NCBI RefSeq assembly: GCF_022647665.1
Contig: NZ_CP071872.1
Location: forward strand, 3,038,001 to 3,102,000
Reading direction: 5' to 3'
DNA: 64,000 nt
From: Streptomyces formicae
GTDB taxonomy: Bacteria; Actinomycetota; Actinomycetes; Streptomycetales; Streptomycetaceae
Shown: positions 19,101-25,918 of the stretch, in pieces
How positions within the stretch are numbered: the stretch's first letter is position 1
Layout: each line of letters starts with the position of its first letter
Made by a program: the position numbers and the translations under genes
The notes under the pieces: model-generated
Database searches by the model: none
The model's input: the letters and a program-made list of their open reading frames with translations, nothing else
What the model was told of the DNA's origin: nothing

Positions 19101-19818
19101 CGACCACCCCATCGCCTGGTGCCAGACCTACCAGGGCGGCCGGGCCTTCTACACCGGCGGCGGACACACCAAGGAGTCCTACGCCGAGCCGGCCTTCCGC
19201 CAGCACCTCCTCGGCGGACTGCGCTACGCCTCCGGGCAGGTCAACGCCGACTGCAAGCCGCAGACCGGCTACCGGGACCTGTTCAACGGCCAGACCCTGG
19301 AGGGCTGGAAGCAGGCGGGTCCGGGGAAGTTCAACGTCGTGGGCGGTGAACTGCAGACCGAGGGCGGCATGGGCATGCTCTGGTACCAGGCCAAGCAGTT
19401 CGCTTCGTACTCCCTCAAGCTCGACTGGAAGATGGCGGGCGACGACAACTCCGGGATCTTCGTCGGCTTCCCGGCCTCCGACGACCCCTGGTCCGCCGTG
19501 AACAACGGCTACGAGATCCAGATCGACGCCAGCGACGCCCCCGACCGGACGACCGGAGCCGTCTACAGCTTCAAGTCGGCCGACCTCAAGGCCCGCGACC
19601 GGGTGCTGCGGCCCCCGGGCCAGTGGAACAGCTACGAGGTCAAGGTCCAGGGCGAGCGGCTCCAGGTCTTCCTCAACGGAGTGAAGGTCAACGACTACAC
19701 CAACACCGATCCGGTCCGCAGCCTGAAGGACGGCTATATCGGCCTCCAGAACCACGGAGCCGACGACCAGGTGTCCTTCCGCAACATCCAGATCAAGGAG
19801 CTGCCCTCGTCGTCGTAG
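16105..19818 (+). CDS. Secreted multidomain protein: sugar-dehydrogenase propeller, PKD, CBM, ThuA, DUF1080
   Basis: A 1237-residue exported protein. Residues 1-42 are a signal peptide (Arg-rich start, hydrophobic core, AAAHPD cleavage region). About 55-500 resembles the soluble glucose/sorbosone dehydrogenase beta-propeller (GDIDFDAQGNLYLSTGDD, then EIYAMGFRNPFRFSVD). A PKD domain follows (about 505-595, YSWDFGDGG), then an Ig-like linker and a CBM6/35-like module (about 690-820). A ThuA-like domain spans about 825-1045 (RVLVFSKTAGFRHDSI, then GGGYMGVHAAADTEYDW), and a DUF1080 domain about 1055-1236 (YRDLFNGQTLEGW). DUF1080 proteins include 3-keto-glycoside hydrolases, and ThuA proteins act in keto-sugar metabolism. 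GTG 16105 follows GGAGG. It probably attacks glycosides outside the cell; catalytic competence of each part is unproven. Confidence 0.88.
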   Translation: MHRKRPGAQRARIRKGLALLTGGLLAATSLAISAPGAAAHPDHPASAPAAEEFQQVTLAKGEPETGEPMSLAVLPDRSVLHTSRDGELRRTDAAGNTKVIGTIPVYSHDEEGLQGVGIDPGFSENRAVYLYYAPPLDTPAGDAPNDGTAADFAKYDGVNRLSRFVLKADGTLDNASEKKVIDIPATRGICCHVGGDIDFDAQGNLYLSTGDDTNPFASDGYTPIDERTGRNPAYDARRTSGNTNDLRGKILRIKVADDGSYTVPDGNLFAPGTDKTRPEIYAMGFRNPFRFSVDKTTGVLYVGDYGPDAGAADPKRGPAGQVEFARITKPGNFGWPFCTGDNDPYVDYDFATKVSGATFDCAAPKNDSPYNTGLVDLPPAESAWLPYDGGSVPEFGTGSESPMGGPVYRYDPDLDSPVKFPEAYDGDFFAGEFGRRWIKRIEQGDDGTVQSINPVPWTGTQIMDMSFGPDGALYVLDYGTAWFGGDEHSALYRIENATGGRSPVAEATAGKTSGTAPLRTAFSTAGTTDADGDALTYSWDFGDGGTSTAANPTYTYRKNGTYTATVTAKDPTGRTGSASVQIVVGNTAPKVTLELPTEGALFSFGDEIPFKVTATDPEDGTVDCAKVKVTYVLGHDSHGHPVTSANGCTGTIKTSADGGHDPNANIFGVFDAEYTDGGGGGQAPLTTHDQAQLQPRHRQAEHFGAQSGITVYDKAPANGGKTVGDINDGDWISFKPYNLSGSTKLTARISSGGAGGFLEVRTGSATGTLLGSAPVPVTGGWETFQDIDVPLRAVPKKTTELFLVFKGGAGALYDVDDFELSSTPVDRTTKRVLVFSKTAGFRHDSIPTGVAALKELGAGSNITVDATEEAAQFTTNNLARYDAVVFLSTTGDVLNADQQKAFENYVATGGGYMGVHAAADTEYDWGFYGGLVGAHFHSHPQIQQATVRVEDHDHPATSHLEEAWERTDEWYNYRTNPRGQARILATLDETTYQGGNMKGDHPIAWCQTYQGGRAFYTGGGHTKESYAEPAFRQHLLGGLRYASGQVNADCKPQTGYRDLFNGQTLEGWKQAGPGKFNVVGGELQTEGGMGMLWYQAKQFASYSLKLDWKMAGDDNSGIFVGFPASDDPWSAVNNGYEIQIDASDAPDRTTGAVYSFKSADLKARDRVLRPPGQWNSYEVKVQGERLQVFLNGVKVNDYTNTDPVRSLKDGYIGLQNHGADDQVSFRNIQIKELPSSS

Positions 19819-19844
19819 GGCGGCCCCTGCCGGACCCACAAGCC

Positions 19845-19883
19845 GGCGGCGGGCGGGGAGACGCCGTACCCCCGCCCGCCGCC
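19845..19883. terminator. Perfect 14-bp-stem hairpin
   Basis: GGCGGCGGGCGGGG (19845-19858) pairs without mismatch with 19870-19883 across an 11-base loop. It lies 26 bases after the large secreted gene and 35 bases before the GTG of the inositol-phosphate-synthase-like gene, so it separates the two transcription units or attenuates read-through. Confidence 0.7.
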
Positions 19884-19918
19884 CCACCACCCCCGCACCG
19901 CAGCCAGGGAGGCAGCCC

Positions 19919-21043
19919 GTGACCAATCCCAAGGAACACCGCACCGGGGTCTGGCTGATCGGAGCCCGCGGCTCCGTCGCCACCACCGCGATCGCCGGCT
20001 GCGCCGCGGTCACCGCCGGACTGCACCCGGCCACGGGCATGGTGACGGAAACCCCGCCGTTCGCCGCAGCCGGACTGCCATCGTTGTCATCCCTGGTCTT
20101 CGGCGGCCACGACACCGCCGCCTGCCCCCTGCCCAAGCGGGCCGAACACCTGGCCGCCGGCGGCGTCCTGCCCCACGGCCTGCCCGCCGCCGTACGCGCC
20201 GAACTCACCGCGGCCGACGAGGAGATCCGCACCGGCGGACCACTCCCCGGAGACACCCGCACCGACACCGAACTCATCGACGCCTTCACCGCCGACCTCA
20301 CCTCCTTCCTGCGCCGCCACGACCTGGCCCGCGCCGTCGTCGTCAACGTCGCCTCCACCGAACCCGCCCCGGGACCGGACGCCGAACGGCTCCCCGCCAG
20401 CTCCCTCTACGCCGCCGCCGCCGTCGAAGCCGGCTGCCCCTACGTCAACTTCACCCCCTCCACCGGGCTGCGCACCGCTGCCCTCACCGACGCCGCCTCC
20501 GCCCGCGGACTTCCCCATGCGGGCCGGGACGGCAAGACCGGCCAGACGCTGCTCCGCTCCGTACTCGCCCCGATGTTCGTGCAACGTGCCCTGTCCGTCC
20601 GGGCATGGTCCGGCACCAACCTGCTGGGCGGCGGGGACGGGGCGGCGCTGGCCGACCCCGCGGCGGCAGCGGCGAAGAACGCCGGCAAGGAACGCGTCCT
20701 CGCCGACAGCCTCGGCGCCGCCCCCGAGGGCGACGTCCACATCGACGACGTGCCCGCCCTCGGGGACTGGAAGACGGCCTGGGACCACATCGCCTTCGAC
20801 GGCTTCCTCGGCACCCGTATGGTCCTGCAGACCACCTGGCAGGGCTGCGACTCCGCCCTCGCGGCCCCCCTCGTCCTCGACCTGGCCCGCCTCCTCGCCC
20901 GCGCCCACGAGGCGGGCATCTCCGGCCCCCTTCCCGAACTCGCCTTCTACTTCAAGGACCCCGACCCGGGCGCCCCGGCGGCCCTCGCCGAGCAGTACGG
21001 GGAGCTGCTCGGCCTCGCCGACCGCCTGCGGGACGGCCGATGA
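19919..21043 (+). CDS. Myo-inositol-1-phosphate-synthase-like sugar-phosphate cyclase
   Basis: A 374-residue protein with inositol-3-phosphate synthase landmarks: nucleotide-binding WLIGARGSVATTAIAG near residue 12, VVVNVASTEP near 140, CPYVNFTPSTG near 175, AGRDGKTGQTLLRS near 201, and WSGTNLLGGGDG near 228. Such enzymes use bound NAD to oxidise, cyclise and re-reduce glucose 6-phosphate to a cyclitol phosphate. GTG 19919 follows GGGAGG; the stop overlaps the UbiA-like start by four bases. It heads an Ebo-like cluster where other bacteria carry EboD, a dehydroquinate-synthase-like protein; both families are NAD-dependent sugar-phosphate cyclases. Divergence from housekeeping inositol synthases suggests a different substrate. 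Confidence 0.78.
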   Translation: MTNPKEHRTGVWLIGARGSVATTAIAGCAAVTAGLHPATGMVTETPPFAAAGLPSLSSLVFGGHDTAACPLPKRAEHLAAGGVLPHGLPAAVRAELTAADEEIRTGGPLPGDTRTDTELIDAFTADLTSFLRRHDLARAVVVNVASTEPAPGPDAERLPASSLYAAAAVEAGCPYVNFTPSTGLRTAALTDAASARGLPHAGRDGKTGQTLLRSVLAPMFVQRALSVRAWSGTNLLGGGDGAALADPAAAAAKNAGKERVLADSLGAAPEGDVHIDDVPALGDWKTAWDHIAFDGFLGTRMVLQTTWQGCDSALAAPLVLDLARLLARAHEAGISGPLPELAFYFKDPDPGAPAALAEQYGELLGLADRLRDGR

Positions 21044-22434
21044 CACCCGGCCCCGGCCGGGGCACCCGCGGCGTCCTGGCCGCCGTGACCGCGCTCGGGG
21101 CCGTGGGCGTCCTGGGCGTCCTGGCAGCGCTGCGCTCCTCGGCCGGGCCGCAGCCGTCCCCGTCCCCGTCGCGCCCGCGCCCCGGACCGCGAGCGGTCCC
21201 GGGCTCCCACAGGCCGACGCCCGGCGACGCGGGCCACACGGGGCCGGAGCCGACACCTGGCCCGGAACGGCCCCGGCCGGCGGGTGCGCGGCCCGACACC
21301 GAAGAACAGGCACAGCCGAGAGCAACGGCAACGGCAACGGCAACGGCATCGGCGGGGGCGCAGGCCGGGAGGCGGGCGCGGCCCGCCGGCAGCGCCACCC
21401 CCACCCCCGATGCCGCGCCTGCTGCTGCGGCGCGTGGCGGCCGGTTGCGGGCATGGGCCGAACTCCTGCGAATCTCGGCCCTGTTCACCGTCCCCGGCGA
21501 CGCGCTCGCCGGCGCGGCCTGCGCCGGGCTACGCCCCAACCGGGGCACCGCGCTCGCCGTGGGCGCCTCGCTGTGCCTGTACGAGGCGGGCATGGCCCTC
21601 AACGACTGGGCCGACCGCGACGAGGATGCCGTCGAACGCCCGCACCGCCCCCTGCCGTCCGGCCGGATCAGCCCACCCGCGGCCCTGACCGCGGCCGGCG
21701 CGCTGACCGCGGCCGGCCTGGCCCTGGCGGCCCGGGCCGGCCGCGCCCCGCTGGCCGTCGCCACGGCCCTGGCGGCGACGGTCTGGTCGTACGACCTCCA
21801 CCTCAAGCACACCCAGGCAGGCCCGGCGGCGATGGCCTCGGCCCGCACCCTGGACCTCCTCCTCGGCGCGACGGCCACCCGCCCCACCGCACTGCGCCCC
21901 GCCCTGCCGCACGCCACCCTCCTCGGCGCCCACACCTACGCGATCACCTCCGTCTCCCGTCACGAAACCCAGGGCGGCTCCACCAGGGCGCCCCTCGCGG
22001 CGCTGGCGACAGCCCTGGCCATCACCGCGGCGACGACCCGCCCGCGCACTCGGCCGTCCCCCACCCCCGGGGCCAGGACCGGGGCCAGGACCGGGGCCGG
22101 GACCGGGACCGGGGCCGGTAGCTCGGCCGCGGCGCCCCCGGAGCGCCCCCGGGGCCAGCTCGCGCCCCGGCTGCGGGGAACCGAGGGCCTGGCCCCCGTC
22201 GCCGCCGGGCTCGCCGCCACCGCCTACGCCCGCACCACCCTCACCCCCTTCCTGCACGCCGCCCTCAACCCCTCCGCGCCCCTCACCGAACGCGCCGTCG
22301 GCGCCGGGATCCGCGCCATGATCCCGCTGCAGGCCGCCCTCGCCGCCCGTTCCGGCGCGCCCGGCACCGGCCTCGCCGTCCTCGCGCTCGTCCCTGTCGC
22401 CCGACGCCTCGCCAGGAAGGTGAGCCCCACATGA
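21040..22434 (+). CDS. UbiA-like prenyltransferase (EboC-like) with disordered insertions
   Basis: A 464-residue protein whose residues about 140-460 form a multi-helix UbiA-type membrane domain. The first Asp-rich motif is clear: MALNDWADRDEDAVERPHRP near residue 187, followed by LPSGRISPPAAL. Typical members transfer a prenyl group to a polar acceptor at the membrane. Odd features: a Pro/Arg/Thr/Ala-rich low-complexity region fills residues about 30-135, and a second Arg/Thr/Pro/Gly-rich insertion with GART repeats lies about 330-375. Start ATG 21040 overlaps the upstream stop, and the stop overlaps the next start (ATGA). By context it matches EboC of the metabolite-traffic clusters. Confidence 0.8.
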   Translation: MTPGPGRGTRGVLAAVTALGAVGVLGVLAALRSSAGPQPSPSPSRPRPGPRAVPGSHRPTPGDAGHTGPEPTPGPERPRPAGARPDTEEQAQPRATATATATASAGAQAGRRARPAGSATPTPDAAPAAAARGGRLRAWAELLRISALFTVPGDALAGAACAGLRPNRGTALAVGASLCLYEAGMALNDWADRDEDAVERPHRPLPSGRISPPAALTAAGALTAAGLALAARAGRAPLAVATALAATVWSYDLHLKHTQAGPAAMASARTLDLLLGATATRPTALRPALPHATLLGAHTYAITSVSRHETQGGSTRAPLAALATALAITAATTRPRTRPSPTPGARTGARTGAGTGTGAGSSAAAPPERPRGQLAPRLRGTEGLAPVAAGLAATAYARTTLTPFLHAALNPSAPLTERAVGAGIRAMIPLQAALAARSGAPGTGLAVLALVPVARRLARKVSPT

Positions 22435-23288
22435 GCCTGCGCCTCGGCTATGGAACCAACGGCCTCACCGACCTCCGGCTCGACGACGCCCTCGTCCTCC
22501 TCGCGGACCTCGGCTACGACGGCGTCGGCCTCACCCTCGACCACATGCACCTCGACCCCCTGGCCCCCGATCTCGGCTCCCGCACCCGCCGGCTCGCGGG
22601 CCGCCTCGCCGACCTCGGTCTGGAAGTCACCGTCGAGACCGGCGCCCGCTATGTCCTCGACCCGCGCCGCAAACACGGCCCGTCGCTTCTCGACCCGGAC
22701 CCGGACGCCCGCGCCGCCCGCACCGGACTCCTCGTCCGCGCCGTGCAGGTCGCCGCGGACCTCGGCGCGCACGCCGTGCACTGCTTCAGCGGCATCACCC
22801 CCACGGCCACCGCGCACGAGACCGCCTGGCAGCGCCTCGAAGCCGCCCTCACCCCCGTCCTGGACGCCGCGGCCACCGCCCGCGTCCCCCTCGCCATCGA
22901 ACCCGAACCCGGCCATCTCCTCGCCACCCTCGACGACTTCCACCACCTGCGCACACTCCTCGGCGACCCCGAACCCCTCGGCCTCACCCTCGACATCGGC
23001 CACTGCCAGTGCCTGGAGACGGCACCCCCCGCCGACTGCGTCAAACAGGCCGCCCCCTGGATCCGGCACGTCCAGATCGAGGACATGCGCCGCGGCGTCC
23101 ACGAACACCTCCCCTTCGGCGACGGCGAGATCGACTTCCCGCCCGTCCTCGACGCCCTCGCCGCCACCGGCTACCGCGGCCTGACCGTCGTCGAACTGCC
23201 CCGCCACTCCCACGCGGGCCCCGAACTCGCCCGCGCCTCCATCGACTTCCTGCGCTCCCACCTCCCCCCGAACGGAGCCGCGGCATGA
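22431..23288 (+). CDS. Xylose-isomerase-like TIM-barrel protein of the Ebo-like cluster
   Basis: A 285-residue AP-endonuclease-2-fold protein (LRLGYGTNGLTDLRLDDAL at the N-terminus). Metal-site residues are visible: Glu in PLAIEPEPGHLL near residue 157, Asp and His in GLTLDIGHCQCLE near 187, His in WIRHVQIEDMRRGVHEHLPF near 212, and Glu in LTVVELPRHSHAGPE near 255. Members isomerise or epimerise sugars, sugar phosphates or inosose derivatives. It overlaps its neighbours by four bases on both sides, so it is part of one translationally coupled unit with the UbiA-like and EboA-like genes. The substrate is presumably the sugar or cyclitol handled by the cluster. Confidence 0.86.
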   Translation: MSLRLGYGTNGLTDLRLDDALVLLADLGYDGVGLTLDHMHLDPLAPDLGSRTRRLAGRLADLGLEVTVETGARYVLDPRRKHGPSLLDPDPDARAARTGLLVRAVQVAADLGAHAVHCFSGITPTATAHETAWQRLEAALTPVLDAAATARVPLAIEPEPGHLLATLDDFHHLRTLLGDPEPLGLTLDIGHCQCLETAPPADCVKQAAPWIRHVQIEDMRRGVHEHLPFGDGEIDFPPVLDALAATGYRGLTVVELPRHSHAGPELARASIDFLRSHLPPNGAAA

Positions 23289-23887
23289 CCACCCTGACCC
23301 GCGACGAACTCGACACCCGGCTCGACGCCGCCGCCCGCGCCTGGCTGCGCGAAGCCCTCGCCGAAGCGTCCCGCCCCGCCGACGGCACCACACCCGCCTG
23401 GGAACTCCGCTTCGCCGCCGCGGGCCGCCACTGCGGCCAGGACCACGCCGACTCCGTACGCACCCTCCTCCTGCGGGAAGCCCGCGCCGACGCGGCCACC
23501 CTCACCCGCCTCTACCAGCAGGGCACCGCAGCCGAACGCCGCGCCGTCCTCCTCGCCCTGCCCCAGCTCGCCCCCGCCCCCGCCGTCGGCCTGCCGCTCG
23601 TCGAGGACGCCCTGCGCACCAACGACACCCGGCTCGTCGCCGCCGCCGTCGGCCCCTACGCCGCCGAGCACCTCGATGCGCACTCCTGGCGCCACGCACT
23701 CCTCAAGTGCCTGTTCACCGGGGTGCCCGTGGACGCGGCCGACGGACTCGAACGCCGAGCCCGGGGCGACGCCGAACTGGCCCGCATGCTCGGCGACTAC
23801 GCCGCCGAACGCACCGCCGCCGGCCGCCCCGTCCTCGCCGACCTCCACCGCGTCCTCGCCCTGACGTCCCCCACGGAGAAGTCCTGA
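23285..23887 (+). CDS. eboA: EboA-like protein
   Basis: A 200-residue soluble, mostly alpha-helical protein without signal peptide or membrane segment. The pattern WLREALAEASRPADGTTPAW, then FAAAGRHCGQ and a helical middle ending HALLKCLFTGVPVDAADGLERRARGDAELARMLGDYAAE, fits EboA-domain proteins of the Ebo cluster, whose biochemical role is unknown. The family is recognised mainly from its place between a UbiA/TIM-barrel pair and a TatD-like EboB. Start ATG 23285 overlaps the previous stop; its own stop shares one base with the EboB-like start, so synthesis is coupled. Confidence 0.7.
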   Translation: MTTLTRDELDTRLDAAARAWLREALAEASRPADGTTPAWELRFAAAGRHCGQDHADSVRTLLLREARADAATLTRLYQQGTAAERRAVLLALPQLAPAPAVGLPLVEDALRTNDTRLVAAAVGPYAAEHLDAHSWRHALLKCLFTGVPVDAADGLERRARGDAELARMLGDYAAERTAAGRPVLADLHRVLALTSPTEKS

Positions 23888-24735
23888 TGCGCATCTTCGA
23901 CCCCCACATCCACATGACCTCCCGCACCACGGACGACTACCAGGCGATGCACGCCGCCGGCATCCGCGCCGTCGTCGAACCCTCCTTCTGGCTCGGCCAG
24001 CCCCGCACCTCACCCGCCTCCTTCTTCGACTACTTCGACTCCCTCCTCGGCTGGGAACCCTTCCGCGCCGCCCAGTACGGCATCGCCCACCACTGCACCC
24101 TCGCCCTCAACCCCAAAGAGGCCAACGACCCCCGCTGCGTCCCCGTCCTCGACGCACTGCCCCGCTATCTCGTCAAGGACAACGTCGTCGCCGTGGGCGA
24201 GATCGGCTACGACTCCATGACCCCCGCCGAGGACACCGCCCTCGCCGCCCAGCTCCAGCTCGCCGCCGACCACCAGCTGCCCGCCCTCGTGCACACCCCC
24301 CACCGCGACAAACTCGCCGGCCTGCGCCGCACCATCGACGTCGTCCGCGAATCGGCCCTCGCCCCCGAACACGTCCTCCTCGACCACCTCAACGAGACCA
24401 CCGTCAAGGAGGCCAAGGACGCCGGCTGCTGGCTGGGCTTCTCCATCTATCCCGACACCAAGATGGACGAGGACCGCATGGTCGCCATACTCCAGGCCCA
24501 CGGCACCGAGAAGGTCCTCGTCAACTCGGCCGCCGACTGGGGCAAGAGCGACCCGCTCAAGACCCGCAGGACCGCCGACGCCATGCTCGCCGCCGGATTC
24601 ACCGCCGACGACGTCGACCAGGTCCTGTGGCGCAACCCCGTCGCCTTCTACGGCCGAAGCGGCCGCCTCCAGCTGGACGTCCCGGCCCCCGAGGCCCTGC
24701 ACGAGGGCAACTCGATCCTCCGCGGCGGGGAATGA
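23887..24735 (+). CDS. eboB: TatD-family metal-dependent hydrolase, EboB-like
   Basis: A 282-residue amidohydrolase-fold protein. It begins MRIFDPHIHMTSRTTDDY with the HxH metal motif, continues with GEIGYDSMTPAEDTALAAQL near residue 105 (metal-binding Glu), LVHTPHRDK near 137 (His), VLLDHLNETT near 165, and VLVNSAADWGKSDPL near 215 (Asp). TatD enzymes are nucleases or hydrolases, but in Ebo clusters this protein (EboB) has no established substrate. ATG 23887 shares a base with the EboA stop. It is 13 bases upstream of the EboE-like gene. Confidence 0.82.
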   Translation: MRIFDPHIHMTSRTTDDYQAMHAAGIRAVVEPSFWLGQPRTSPASFFDYFDSLLGWEPFRAAQYGIAHHCTLALNPKEANDPRCVPVLDALPRYLVKDNVVAVGEIGYDSMTPAEDTALAAQLQLAADHQLPALVHTPHRDKLAGLRRTIDVVRESALAPEHVLLDHLNETTVKEAKDAGCWLGFSIYPDTKMDEDRMVAILQAHGTEKVLVNSAADWGKSDPLKTRRTADAMLAAGFTADDVDQVLWRNPVAFYGRSGRLQLDVPAPEALHEGNSILRGGE

Positions 24736-24748
24736 GGAGGCGACACCC

Positions 24749-25918
24749 ATGCGCTTCCGCCACCCCGACGGCTCCACCGTCCACCTCTCCTACTGCACCA
24801 ACGTCCACCCGGCCGAGACCCTCGACGGAGTCCTCACCCAGCTCCGCGACCACTGCGAACCCGTCCGCAAACGCCTCGGCCGCGACCGCCTCGGCATCGG
24901 CCTGTGGCTCGCCAAGGACGCCGCCCACGCCCTCGTCACCGACCCCGCCGCCCTGCGCGGCCTGCGCGGCGAACTCGACCGCCGCGGACTGGAAGCCGTC
25001 ACCCTCAACGGCTTCCCCTATGAGGGATTCGGCGCCGACGAGGTCAAATACCGCGTCTACCGGCCCGACTGGACCGAGCAGCCACGACTCGCCCACACCA
25101 GCGACCTCGCCCGGCTCCTCGCCGCCCTGCTCCCGGACGACGTCACCGAAGGATCCGTCTCCACCCTCCCGCTCGCCTGGCGCACCCGCTACGACGAACA
25201 GGCCGCCAACACGGCACACACCGCACTCACCACCCTCGCCGAACGCCTCGACGCCCTCGAGGAACTCACCGGCAAGTCGATACGGATCGCCCTCGAACCC
25301 GAACCCGGCTGCACCGTCGAGACCACCGCCGACGCGATCGGCCCGCTCACCGCCATCGCCGACAGCCGCATCGGCATCTGCATCGACACCTGCCATCTCG
25401 CCACCTCCTTCGAAGAACCCGGCCCCGCACTGGACGCACTCACCGCCGCCGGCATCACCATCCCCAAGGCGCAGCTCTCCGCAGCCCTGCACGCCGAACA
25501 CCCCCACCTCCCCGAGGTCCGCGACGCACTCGCCGCATTCGCCGAACCCCGCTTCCTCCACCAGACCCGCACCCGCACCGCCGCCGGCCTGCGCGGCACC
25601 GACGACCTCCACGAGGCACTCGCAGCCGACGCCCTCCCCGACGGCGCCCCCTGGCGCGCCCACTTCCACGTCCCCCTCCACGCACCACCCGCCCCGCCGC
25701 TCACCTCCACGCTGCCCGTGCTCCAGGACACCCTGGCCCGCCTCGTCGGCGGCCCCGCCCCGCTCACCCACCACCTCGAGGTCGAGACCTACACCTGGCA
25801 GGCCCTCCCCGCCGAGCTGCGCCCCCGCAGCCGCGCCCAGCTCGCCGACGGCATCGCCGCCGAACTCACCCTCGCCCGCGACCTGCTCACCGAACTCGGC
25901 CTCAAGGAACTCCCATGA
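24749..25918 (+). CDS. eboE: EboE-like metabolite-traffic TIM-barrel protein
   Basis: A 389-residue protein beginning MRFRHPDGSTVHLSYCTNVH, with HLSYCTNVHPAET as the recognisable start of EboE proteins. The core is an xylose-isomerase-like barrel: TLNGFPYEGFGADEVKYRVY near residue 90, IALEPEPGC near 185, IGICIDTCHLATSFEEP near 210, and a C-terminal part with FHVPLH and HHLEVETYTW near 315-345. EboE is needed for correct localisation of a metabolite in the cyanobacterial system but its reaction is unknown. GAGGAGG precedes ATG 24749; the stop overlaps the phosphatase start by four bases. Confidence 0.78.
   Translation: MRFRHPDGSTVHLSYCTNVHPAETLDGVLTQLRDHCEPVRKRLGRDRLGIGLWLAKDAAHALVTDPAALRGLRGELDRRGLEAVTLNGFPYEGFGADEVKYRVYRPDWTEQPRLAHTSDLARLLAALLPDDVTEGSVSTLPLAWRTRYDEQAANTAHTALTTLAERLDALEELTGKSIRIALEPEPGCTVETTADAIGPLTAIADSRIGICIDTCHLATSFEEPGPALDALTAAGITIPKAQLSAALHAEHPHLPEVRDALAAFAEPRFLHQTRTRTAAGLRGTDDLHEALAADALPDGAPWRAHFHVPLHAPPAPPLTSTLPVLQDTLARLVGGPAPLTHHLEVETYTWQALPAELRPRSRAQLADGIAAELTLARDLLTELGLKELP

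Noticed and set aside
16189..20358. 1389-residue minus-strand open frame
   Set aside because: Antisense to the secreted ThuA/DUF1080 protein and cyclase; composition is Gly/Val/Ala repeats typical of shadow frames.
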